A DNA stretch of 64,000 nucleotides from Gammaproteobacteria bacterium (GTDB taxonomy: Bacteria > Pseudomonadota > Gammaproteobacteria > Pseudomonadales > Pseudohongiellaceae), in assembly GCA_030654835.1 (NCBI GenBank), contig JAURWS010000012.1, positions 245,836 to 309,835 of the forward strand, written 5' to 3'. The notes under the pieces were generated by a model, which was not told the DNA's origin, searched no databases, and saw only the letters and a list, made by a program, of their open reading frames with translations. Positions 45,757 to 52,163 of the stretch are shown piece by piece (position 1 is the first letter of the stretch; the number at the start of each line of letters is the position of its first letter). The position numbers and the translations under genes are program-made.

Positions 45757-47127
45757 CTAACACATCAGGCGAAAGCAACTTCCCTTGCCCTGCGTGCTGT
45801 TCACCGAGAGTGTCGCGTTGTTCAATCGCGCTAACTGCCGTGACAGGCTCAGGCCTACGCCTGTGCCGGTTTCTTTGGTGGTGAAGAAGGGTGTGAAGAT
45901 ATCATCTATGAAGACGGGGTTGATGCCGCAGCCGTTGTCGCGTACCTCAATGACAATGCGCTTTGAGTCCAGTGGTCGGTGTGCCGTCAGTTCGATGCGC
46001 GGATGTTCCGCACCCTTGACCGCGTCTGTGGCATTGCTGAGCAGGTTGAGCAGGATCTGTTCGATGTGATTGCTGTCCGCGTGAATGTGCAGATTCGCAG
46101 GTGTCACCTGATGTATGAACGTTATACCCTCACTGTCGAAGCGCTCCTCCAACAAAGTGGCGAGGCGCTGAAAGAGGCTCTGCAATTCAATGTTACCCTG
46201 CAGCGGACGTGGTGGGTTGCTGAGTGAACGATAAGCCTCCACAAAGCGCAGCAATCCCTGACTGCGTGCGGCAATCGACTCGATGCCCTGGACGATGTCA
46301 CGGTACTGTTCTGCATCTGCGGTGACACTTGCCTGTGCTGGCTGCGCTTCACGAATCACATGCTCCAGATGACTGCTCAGAGACACGATAGGTGTCATCG
46401 AATTCATGATCTCGTGCGTGAGCACCTTGATCAACTTCTGCCAGCTTTCAATCTCCTTCTCATCCAGCGCGGATTTGATGTTGTGCATGGACACCAGCTT
46501 GTGGTCACGCTCCAGCAGCCGGAATTCTGTTGCGGAGAGCATCAGCTGCACGCTGTCGCGACTGATCTCCGTCTTGAGCACGCGCTTTTCACCCGCTTTC
46601 AGATGGCGGAGCGCATCGGCCAGTGGCGGGCAGATGGAATCAATGCGCGAGAGATTGGTGACATGGCGGCTCTTCAACATATCCTTGGCCGCTTCATTGA
46701 TGATCGCAATATCACCCGCGTCATCGAAGCTGAGCAGTGCAGTGTCCACATGTTCGACCACCAGATGCAGGTACTCGTGCTGAGCCGAGCGGTCAGCCTT
46801 CAATTTGCGATACTTTTCCAGCAGGGTGCGCTGCGCTTGCGCAAAATTCTGCGCGGAGATTTCTGCATTGGAGTGCGAAGTGGTGCTGGAGAAATCATTG
46901 TAGGAAATGTTGTTGATGAACTGCGCAAAGTTCTCATTGCTGCGTTCGATCATCTTCATGAGATTGAAGGTCAGTATCAGGATGACGATAGCACTCAGGA
47001 CCGGAGTGCCCACCCACTCGGTAGCGAGCAGGCTGTAGCAGAATACGAAGACCGCACCGATCAGCAGAGTGATGTAGATAATCGCCTGCCCGCGATGACC
47101 TTTGAGGCTACTAATCAGTGAGTTCAT
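45757..47127 (-). CDS. Membrane PAS sensor histidine kinase (NtrB-like)
   Basis: 456 residues from ATG 47127 (MNSLISSLKGHRGQA); the 81 extra track residues run through a decayed abiEii gene. Two N-terminal TM helices (about 14-33 and 40-57) precede a coiled linker. A PAS-like domain follows (LHLVVEHVDTALLSFDDAGDIAIINEAAKDML), then the HisKA box with His238 in KVLTHEIMNSMTPIVSLS. The HATPase has an N-box LLNLLSNATDAVKGAEH, G1 VRDNGCGI and G2 GTGVGLSLSRQLARL. The cognate regulator is probably the sigma-54 activator at 48716-50095, upstream on the same strand but separated from it by an AbiE module. No sigma-54 promoter was found directly upstream of this gene. Confidence 0.9.
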   Translation of the reverse strand: MNSLISSLKGHRGQAIIYITLLIGAVFVFCYSLLATEWVGTPVLSAIVILILTFNLMKMIERSNENFAQFINNISYNDFSSTTSHSNAEISAQNFAQAQRTLLEKYRKLKADRSAQHEYLHLVVEHVDTALLSFDDAGDIAIINEAAKDMLKSRHVTNLSRIDSICPPLADALRHLKAGEKRVLKTEISRDSVQLMLSATEFRLLERDHKLVSMHNIKSALDEKEIESWQKLIKVLTHEIMNSMTPIVSLSSHLEHVIREAQPAQASVTADAEQYRDIVQGIESIAARSQGLLRFVEAYRSLSNPPRPLQGNIELQSLFQRLATLLEERFDSEGITFIHQVTPANLHIHADSNHIEQILLNLLSNATDAVKGAEHPRIELTAHRPLDSKRIVIEVRDNGCGINPVFIDDIFTPFFTTKETGTGVGLSLSRQLARLNNATLSVNSTQGKGSCFRLMC

Positions 47128-47203
47128 ATTTTTCCATCTTGTGCATTGCCTTGCTTGTAGGCTTGCGCCAGTCGTGTGCATCACATTACGAGTGCTCTGG
47201 TCC

Positions 47204-47798
47204 TCAACGTCTCGGTTGCAAATGCTTGAAGTAGGCTTCCCGCACGACAGCCGCTCCGCGCTCTGCATCAAACTTGGGCAGCCCCGGCCGCAGCAACGTG
47301 TCCATATCCCGACAAAAGGCTGTTTTGCGCAGTCGGGCGTCGAGCAGCGCATGGGCCTCATCACTCCCAATATATGTCTCTTCTCTCTCCCTTGGTGGTT
47401 TCTTCCCGCTGCAATCCCAGAGGGATAAATCGATAGGAAGTGCGCAGGATTTTGGATGGCTTCACGACATTGCGAATCGCCAGCCAGGCATCAGCGATCA
47501 AAGAATCGGTCGGTTGTCCCAGCACCGGTGTCAGAACGCGACGCAGATGCTGATCCAGTGTCTGCGAGTCCATTGCTTTCACGAGTACCAGATCAATGTC
47601 TTCCGAATAGCGCGCGGCAGGTGCCAGGTGAGCCTTGTGCAGTACAGTGCCTCCACGCATCGCCAGATGTTCAGCCAGAACGGGATCGGTGAAAATGGCA
47701 GTGACTCCACGGCACAGTCGCAGATCCTGTTCGATCTGGCTGCGTTTAGGCCAGGGAGCATGTGCCTGCCACGTTGTCAGGTGGGTGTGCTGAATCAT
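47204..47798 (-). pseudogene. abiEii: Broken AbiEii-type nucleotidyltransferase toxin
   Basis: Remnant of the AbiE toxin. The open N-terminal part (47361-47798, 145 residues) keeps the nucleotidyltransferase motif MRGGTVLHKAH ... ARYSEDIDLVLV and SYRFIP. The frame then stops at WE* just after a GA-rich run. The C-terminal end is readable one frame over (REETYIGSDEAHALLDARLRK then FCRDMDTLLRPGLPKF, stop at 47204). AbiEii proteins are usually near 300 residues; the two parts add to about 195. So about 100 residues of the middle are missing, in addition to a frameshift. The ATG overlaps the abiEi stop. A toxic product is unlikely. Confidence 0.85.
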
Positions 47799-48622
47799 GT
47801 ATTTGCACTCCCTGTGTCCATGCCCAACCGTACTTTAAATGTAGTATCCACTTTAGACGACGCATCCCGCTTTTGCCCGCGCTCCAGTGGCACGAGGTGT
47901 AGTGGTTTATCCCTTAGCCATTCAACGATCCGAGCGGCAAGGACACTCTCGCCATCCAGAGCCAACATTGCCCCGAGGCGTTGCGCGGTCGGAACTTCCT
48001 GCAGTGCTTCCAGAGCTTCGACCAGACCCTCGGGTGTGCAGGAAGCCCGCAGTCCTCGCAACACCTCCTGAACGCGGGGAATGCCACCGACTAAGGTGGC
48101 CCGGCCCACAAGCTCAAGCGCGGTCAGTTCTGGTGTGCCAACTCTGAAGCGCCCGTTCGGCGTTTCTTGCCAGCGAGTCGGCATACTTTCGACCCGTGCC
48201 CGCGTGTGAAATACCACCTCATGACGACCAACAAAGATCGGACGTCGGCGTTCGGACACCATCACCTGTATCACCATCACTGCGTAGGGTGAGGCGCCGT
48301 AAGTTTCGGCCGCGCTTAACAGTGCAACGTAGTAGGGAATCCCTAATGTCTTGCCCATATAACGATCCAGCCAGGTCTCCAGTGGCGGTGCGCCAGCGGT
48401 GGCATGCTGCAGCGGTACGATGAGCCAGTGATCCGAGCCACGAGACACGCGAACTAGCCTTCCGCGCTGCTGCTGCCGATATAGTGCCTGACGCAGTGCC
48501 TCTGAGCTGACACCGGGCAGCGCTGCGCGGATGTCCTGCGTGTGCAGATTGAGCTTCCCGGCGCGCTCGGCGTCGTCGAGTACCTTGGATAAGGGGCTGA
48601 TGGCGGACATAAATTTGGCCAT
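47795..48622 (-). CDS. abiEi: AbiEi-type antitoxin/transcriptional regulator
   Basis: 275 residues from ATG 48622 (MAKFMSAISPLSKVLDDAERAG). The track start at 48649 lies inside the operator palindrome, so the later ATG is preferred. An N-terminal winged helix is present (LNLHTQDIRAALPGVSSEALRQALYRQQQRGRLVRVSRG). The AbiEi C-terminal domain follows (PYYVALLSAAETYGASPYAV, VQVMVSERRRPIFVGRHEVVFHTRARV, TPELTALELVGRATLVGGI). AbiEi proteins bind inverted repeats to repress their own operon. The gene looks intact although its toxin is broken. It lies between the regulator and kinase genes of a two-component system. Confidence 0.88.
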   Translation of the reverse strand: MAKFMSAISPLSKVLDDAERAGKLNLHTQDIRAALPGVSSEALRQALYRQQQRGRLVRVSRGSDHWLIVPLQHATAGAPPLETWLDRYMGKTLGIPYYVALLSAAETYGASPYAVMVIQVMVSERRRPIFVGRHEVVFHTRARVESMPTRWQETPNGRFRVGTPELTALELVGRATLVGGIPRVQEVLRGLRASCTPEGLVEALEALQEVPTAQRLGAMLALDGESVLAARIVEWLRDKPLHLVPLERGQKRDASSKVDTTFKVRLGMDTGSANT

Positions 48623-48632
48623 TCTTGGGTAT

Positions 48633-48669
48633 TTCGCGCAATGTATCATTATTCGTTACATTGCGCGAA
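48633..48669. promoter_or_regulatory. Perfect 13-bp palindrome, probable AbiEi operator
   Basis: TTCGCGCAATGTA (48633-48645) and TACATTGCGCGAA (48657-48669) form a perfect inverted repeat with an AT-rich 11-nt spacer, 11 bp upstream of the abiEi ATG. A -10-like TAATGAT lies in the spacer on the minus strand, so binding would block transcription. It also fits the expected site for an autorepressing AbiEi. Confidence 0.75.
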
Positions 48670-48715
48670 TCCTCTCCGTATGTCACTCACTGTCCCGCAA
48701 GCAGCGTCTGAGGTA

Positions 48716-50095
48716 CTACTGATCGACAAGTTCATACTTCTCCATCTTCCGATACAGCGTCGTTCTACCAAGCCCGAGCAGTTTCGCCACCTGCGTGAGA
48801 TTTCCCTCGCACTGCCGGATAGCGTTACTTATGGCATTTCTTTCCAGCTCCGCGAGGTTCAGGCTACCTGTCGGCTCTTCCAGCACGCGGGTCCCGATTA
48901 GGAAATCCTCCACCGTGAGTTTTGCTTCGGAAGAGATGATGATAGCCCGCTCCACGGCATGCTTCAGTTCGCGCACATTGCCGGGCCACTCGTAAGACTG
49001 CAGCTTGCGCGCGGTGGTCTTGGGAATGCTCACTTCGGGGCGGTTGTATTTCTGAGCGAACACGTGGAGATAGTGTTCCAGCAACAGCGGAATATCAGCG
49101 GTGCGCTCACGCAACGACGGCAGACGGATCTCCACCGTGTTGATGCGGTACAACAAGTCGCGGCGGAATATATCCGGGTTGGAGAGGTCGCGAATAGAAG
49201 CGTTGGTGGCGCAGATCAGGCGAAGGTTGATCGGCATGGGTTTCTGTCCACCCACTCGCGTGATCGTGCGTGACTCGAGCGCACGCAAAAGCTTGGCCTG
49301 CGTGTTGGCTTCCAGGTTGCCAATTTCGTCAAGGAACAAGGTGCCACCTGTCGCAAGTTCGAATTTTCCTGGACGATTTTCCCGTGCGTCGGTGAAAGCG
49401 CCCTTGTTGTAACCGAACATCTCCGACTCGAAAAGTGTGGCCGGAATGGCGCCGATATCCACGGAGATCATCGGCCCGCTGGCCCGCAGAGATTTATTAT
49501 GAATCGCGTGAGCGACCAGATCCTTGCCGGTGCCGTTCTCTCCCGTGATCAGCACGTTGGCATCGGTCGCGGCTACCCGATTGATCAGTGAACGCACTAC
49601 GGCGAAGGAATCGGACTCGCCTATCAGTGCGGCGAACCCGCGCCCCAGCTCTTCGCTAAGCGCCTGCTGCGTGTGCTGCAACTGTTCGATGCGGCGATGG
49701 GATTCGCCCAGCTTCAGGCAGGTGCGCAACGTGGCCACCAGCTTCTCGTTGACCCACGGCTTCTGTACGAAGTCGGCCGCGCCAAGCTTGATCGCCCTCA
49801 CCGCGAGATCGATCTCGCCGTAGGCAGTGGACATCACAACTTGAATGCCAGGATCAGTCTGCTTGATCTTCTGCAGCCAGTAGAGCCCCTCTTCACCGCT
49901 GGTCATGCCCCGCGTGAAGTTCATGTCCAGCAGCACGAGGTCGGGCGGGAAGGCAGTCAACTCGTTACTTAGCTCGGAAGGATTGGACAGGCAGCGCACG
50001 TTGGCAAACTCGCGTTTGAGGATCATCTGCGCCGAAAGCAGCACGTCGCGGTCGTCATCGACGACGAGGAGGTTGCCACTGGTTCTTGTTGTCAT
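48716..50095 (-). CDS. Sigma-54-dependent NtrC-family response regulator
   Basis: 459 residues from ATG 50095 (MTTRTSGNLLVVDDDRDVL); 65 upstream track residues are rejected because they read through the promoter. A receiver domain has phospho-acceptor Asp57 (LVLLDMNFTRG), TAYG and KPWVNEK. The AAA+ domain has Walker A GENGTGKDLVAHAIH, sigma-54 contact loop GAFTDA (usual GAFTGA) and Walker B GGTLFLDEIGNL. A Fis-type HTH closes it (LERNAISNAIRQCEGNLTQVAKLLGLGRTTLYRKMEKY). A -24/-12 promoter and dyads upstream indicate autoregulation. The divergent FtsX transporter operon carries the same dyads. Confidence 0.93.
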   Translation of the reverse strand: MTTRTSGNLLVVDDDRDVLLSAQMILKREFANVRCLSNPSELSNELTAFPPDLVLLDMNFTRGMTSGEEGLYWLQKIKQTDPGIQVVMSTAYGEIDLAVRAIKLGAADFVQKPWVNEKLVATLRTCLKLGESHRRIEQLQHTQQALSEELGRGFAALIGESDSFAVVRSLINRVAATDANVLITGENGTGKDLVAHAIHNKSLRASGPMISVDIGAIPATLFESEMFGYNKGAFTDARENRPGKFELATGGTLFLDEIGNLEANTQAKLLRALESRTITRVGGQKPMPINLRLICATNASIRDLSNPDIFRRDLLYRINTVEIRLPSLRERTADIPLLLEHYLHVFAQKYNRPEVSIPKTTARKLQSYEWPGNVRELKHAVERAIIISSEAKLTVEDFLIGTRVLEEPTGSLNLAELERNAISNAIRQCEGNLTQVAKLLGLGRTTLYRKMEKYELVDQ

Positions 50096-50122
50096 TGCCT
50101 GGTTCCTGCTGAAACGCGGTCC

Positions 50123-50138
50123 GGCAATGCTAGCGCCG
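50123..50138 (-). promoter_or_regulatory. Candidate sigma-54 promoter of the response-regulator gene
   Basis: On the minus strand the sequence reads CGGCGCTAGCATTGCC. The invariant GG and GC are separated by exactly 10 nt, with TTGC at -12 and GGCGC at -24. Predicted start near 50112, giving a leader of about 17 nt to ATG 50095. The first base is C instead of T. Confidence 0.55.
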
Positions 50139-50141
50139 ATT

Positions 50142-50156
50142 GTTTCAGAATGGAAC
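50142..50156. promoter_or_regulatory. Dyad operator copy 1 (response-regulator promoter)
   Basis: GTTTCAGAATGGAAC is a near-palindrome of the type GTTYCA-N3-TGRAAC. It lies immediately upstream of the -24 element, centre about -37 from the predicted start. Confidence 0.55.
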
Positions 50157-50188
50157 AGTTGGCCATGCGATCCCATGTTCCTGAAGTT

Positions 50189-50203
50189 GTTCCATTTTGA
50201 TAG
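50189..50203. promoter_or_regulatory. Dyad operator copy 2 (response-regulator promoter)
   Basis: GTTCCATTTTGATAG. The GTTCCA half is exact. Its first 14 bases are identical to the first copy upstream of the transporter operon. Centre about 84 bp upstream of the predicted start. Confidence 0.6.
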
Positions 50204-50210
50204 GCCCCTT

Positions 50211-50225
50211 GTTCCGGGGTCGAAC
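50211..50225. promoter_or_regulatory. Dyad operator copy 3 (response-regulator promoter)
   Basis: GTTCCGGGGTCGAAC, within the perfect dyad TTGTTC-N7-GAACAA (50209-50227). It has the same 15-bp layout, 22 bp centre-to-centre from copy 2. The inner bases are weaker matches. Confidence 0.45.
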
Positions 50226-50297
50226 AACGGAAGGCGGCAGGATACATACAGACTGGTGTCTGGTTCCGATCTGCTGATCCAGGAACCCAACCCAAGA

Positions 50298-50663
50298 TTA
50301 AAGCAGAGGCAGCACGCGCAATCTGGTCCGCTTTGGATCGATGGTCAGCAGTGCGCCGCTGCTCAGTTCCGCTTCCATTTGGCGAATAGCGATGATTACT
50401 TGGGTACCAATTAACTCCGGAGCCGTTCTTTCTGCACGAATCTGGATGACACTGGGCTTCAAACCTCCTGTGGCAGCCAGAATTGCGCTAAAGTCGAGAT
50501 CGTGAGTAATTACGGTGTAACCGCTTTGCCCAGCAAAGGTCATGATGTCCTTATCCAGCGCGCTTTTCTTGCCAACAGTGGACCAATGCACCGCTTCAAA
50601 TCCGGCAGAGGTGAGCATTCCAACCCAGAGGGGAGACAGATTCATGTCGATTAGGAATTTCAT
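50298..50663 (-). CDS. DUF5615 PIN-like toxin-type protein
   Basis: 121 residues. MKFLIDMNLSPLWVGMLTSAGFEAVHWSTVG carries the first acidic residue of the PIN-like fold. ALDKDIMTFAGQSGYTVITHDLDFSAILA carries the D-x-D and HDLDF motif characteristic of DUF5615/Mut7-C proteins, and PSVIQIRAERT follows. Length is normal, so it is probably intact. It overlaps the DUF433 gene by 4 nt. Such pairs are regarded as toxin-antitoxin modules related to VapBC. Activity is untested here. Confidence 0.85.
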   Translation of the reverse strand: MKFLIDMNLSPLWVGMLTSAGFEAVHWSTVGKKSALDKDIMTFAGQSGYTVITHDLDFSAILAATGGLKPSVIQIRAERTAPELIGTQVIIAIRQMEAELSSGALLTIDPKRTRLRVLPLL

Positions 50664-51076
50664 GCAGAGGTCAGCATGACCTCGCGTTCTTCAGCTCGCC
50701 AAGCAGCATAGCGCAGCGCCTGCATGATGTCTTCGCGTTCCAGATATGGGTATTCTGTCAGCAGATCTTCGATGCTGGCGCCTGTTCCAATCTGGCCGAC
50801 GATCATGCTGACGGTCACTCGCATGCCGCGGACACAAGCTTTGCCGCCCATCATTCCGGGTTGCTGGGTGATTCTCTCAAGTTGATACATATCTCTTCCT
50901 CGTTTCTGAAGCGGATGAGCCTCGTAAAGAGGTTGTACCTCCGCAACTCCTTGTTGTCCTGCAGTGGATTCCGGAGTGACGCCCAGTGCCCCGATCAGCT
51001 TGCGCAGCAGTCTTGCCTGTTGCTGTGGATTCAGAGCAAGAATTTCTTCTTCAAATTTTCTGAAATCATGTGGCAT
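50660..51076 (-). CDS. DUF433 antitoxin-type protein
   Basis: 138 residues from ATG 51076 (MPHDFRKFEEEILALNPQQQARLLRKLIG); the track start adds nine residues. An N-terminal helical part resembles VapB/RelB-like helices. The C-terminal DUF433 HTH domain is YQLERITQQPGMMGGKACVRGMRVTVSMIVGQIGTGASIEDLLTEYPYLEREDIMQALRYAAW. It overlaps the DUF5615 toxin-type gene and is probably its antitoxin and repressor. The pair lies between the two sigma-54 regulatory regions. Confidence 0.85.
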   Translation of the reverse strand: MPHDFRKFEEEILALNPQQQARLLRKLIGALGVTPESTAGQQGVAEVQPLYEAHPLQKRGRDMYQLERITQQPGMMGGKACVRGMRVTVSMIVGQIGTGASIEDLLTEYPYLEREDIMQALRYAAWRAEEREVMLTSA

Positions 51077-51204
51077 GGTGAGCACCGGGCAGTGGACTAT
51101 CAAGTATGTCTAATGAAAGAGCTGGCAGTACTGGTCAGTATAGTCCCGACGACTGAAGTCTGCCAAAGGCTCAGAAGCGACAGTAGTACTCAAGCGTGCA
51201 AACT

Positions 51205-51219
51205 GTTCCATTTTGATAC
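51205..51219. promoter_or_regulatory. Dyad operator copy 4 (transporter promoter)
   Basis: GTTCCATTTTGATAC, nearly identical to copy 2. Centre about 121 bp upstream of the predicted start of the ABC transporter operon, a typical distance for an NtrC-family activator site. Confidence 0.6.
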
Positions 51220-51228
51220 GTTCGCCCT

Positions 51229-51243
51229 GTCCCAATGTGAAAC
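51229..51243. promoter_or_regulatory. Dyad operator copy 5 (transporter promoter)
   Basis: GTCCCAATGTGAAAC, with an exact TGAAAC half. It is 24 bp centre-to-centre from copy 4, so two activator dimers would sit on roughly the same face of the helix. Confidence 0.6.
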
Positions 51244-51306
51244 GCTTCTATTGCCTCGCTATTCGCCAGTATTTGTAATTGATTGATTTATAATGAAAAA
51301 CATGGG

Positions 51307-51322
51307 TGGCACAAAACGTGCT
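51307..51322 (+). promoter_or_regulatory. Sigma-54 promoter of the ABC transporter operon
   Basis: TGGCACAAAACGTGCT matches TGGCAC-R-N4-TTGCW except for one base. GG and GC are exactly 10 nt apart. Predicted start near 51333, leader about 104 nt to the ATPase ATG. A sigma-70 -10-like TATAAT at 51289-51294 lacks a good -35. Confidence 0.7.
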
Positions 51323-51436
51323 CCACATGTGTCATACGTCGGATGCGGTGCCGTCCTCTTCGGCGTATCCTCCGGGTCGGCTGGTACCCGCCTTTTCGAC
51401 CCGGTGGTTTTCAATCTGTTCACAAAAGGAAACACG

Positions 51437-52114
51437 ATGATCATCAGAACTGAAGGCCTCTCCAAACTGTTCCGCACCGACGAGGTGGAAACCACCGCGC
51501 TGGATTCGATCAATCTCACCATCGAGAAGGGCGAGTTCACTTCCATCATGGGCCCGTCCGGTTGTGGCAAGTCCACGCTGCTGAACATCCTCGGTCTGAT
51601 CGACAATCCCGATGGTGGCAAGTACTGGTTCCTTGATGAGGAAGTGTCTTCTTACTCCGAACGCCAGCGCGCGATGCTGCGCAAGCAAAATATCGGCTTT
51701 GTGTTCCAGAGTTTCAATCTGATCGACGAGTTGACGGTGTATGAGAATGTGGAGTTGCCGCTGATCTATACGAAGACACCTGCTGCCGAGCGCAAGAAAA
51801 AAGTGGAGGCTGTGCTCGAAAAGATGAACATGTCGCACCGCATGAAACACTTTCCGCAACAGCTGTCTGGTGGTCAACAGCAACGCGTGGCGGTGGCACG
51901 GGCGATTGTGAATACGCCGAATTTGATTCTCGCTGATGAACCCACGGGCAACCTCGATAGTGAGCATGGCGCAGAGGTGATGAAGATTCTCAGCACGCTC
52001 AACGATGAGGGTACAACGATTGTGATGGTGACGCACTCGCCTGAAGATGCTGCGGTGGGCAAGCGGATTGTGCGGGTGCTGGATGGGCGGATTGTGAGTG
52101 AAGCAAATTCCTGA
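51437..52114 (+). CDS. MacB/LolD-type ABC transporter ATPase
   Basis: 225 residues from ATG 51437 (MIIRTEGLSKLFRTDEVETTALDSINL), preceded by AAAGGA; the track extension upstream spans the promoter. Walker A SIMGPSGCGKSTLLNILGLID, Q-loop FVFQSFNLIDELTVYENVELPLIY, signature LSGGQQQRVAVARAIV, Walker [13 protein letters not shown] and H-loop VTHSPEDA. This is the shared ATPase for the three permeases that follow. The class works by mechanotransmission across the envelope rather than by classical import. Confidence 0.93.
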   Translation: MIIRTEGLSKLFRTDEVETTALDSINLTIEKGEFTSIMGPSGCGKSTLLNILGLIDNPDGGKYWFLDEEVSSYSERQRAMLRKQNIGFVFQSFNLIDELTVYENVELPLIYTKTPAAERKKKVEAVLEKMNMSHRMKHFPQQLSGGQQQRVAVARAIVNTPNLILADEPTGNLDSEHGAEVMKILSTLNDEGTTIVMVTHSPEDAAVGKRIVRVLDGRIVSEANS

Positions 52115-52163
52115 GCAACGCTTCGTCAACTGATATCTGAAATTTACAGACAAGAGAGAAAGT

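Noticed and set aside
47127-47206. Sigma-54 promoter for the kinase gene
   Set aside because: The best candidate, TGGCGCAAGCCTACAA, has CA instead of the required GC at -12.
50102-50115. GTTCCTGCTGAAAC as a further copy of the dyad operator
   Set aside because: It is one base shorter than the others (5-4-5 layout) and lies downstream of the predicted transcript start, next to the ATG.
51289-51294. TATAAT as a sigma-70 promoter of the ABC operon
   Set aside because: No acceptable -35 element at 16-18 bp; the sigma-54 site just downstream matches better.
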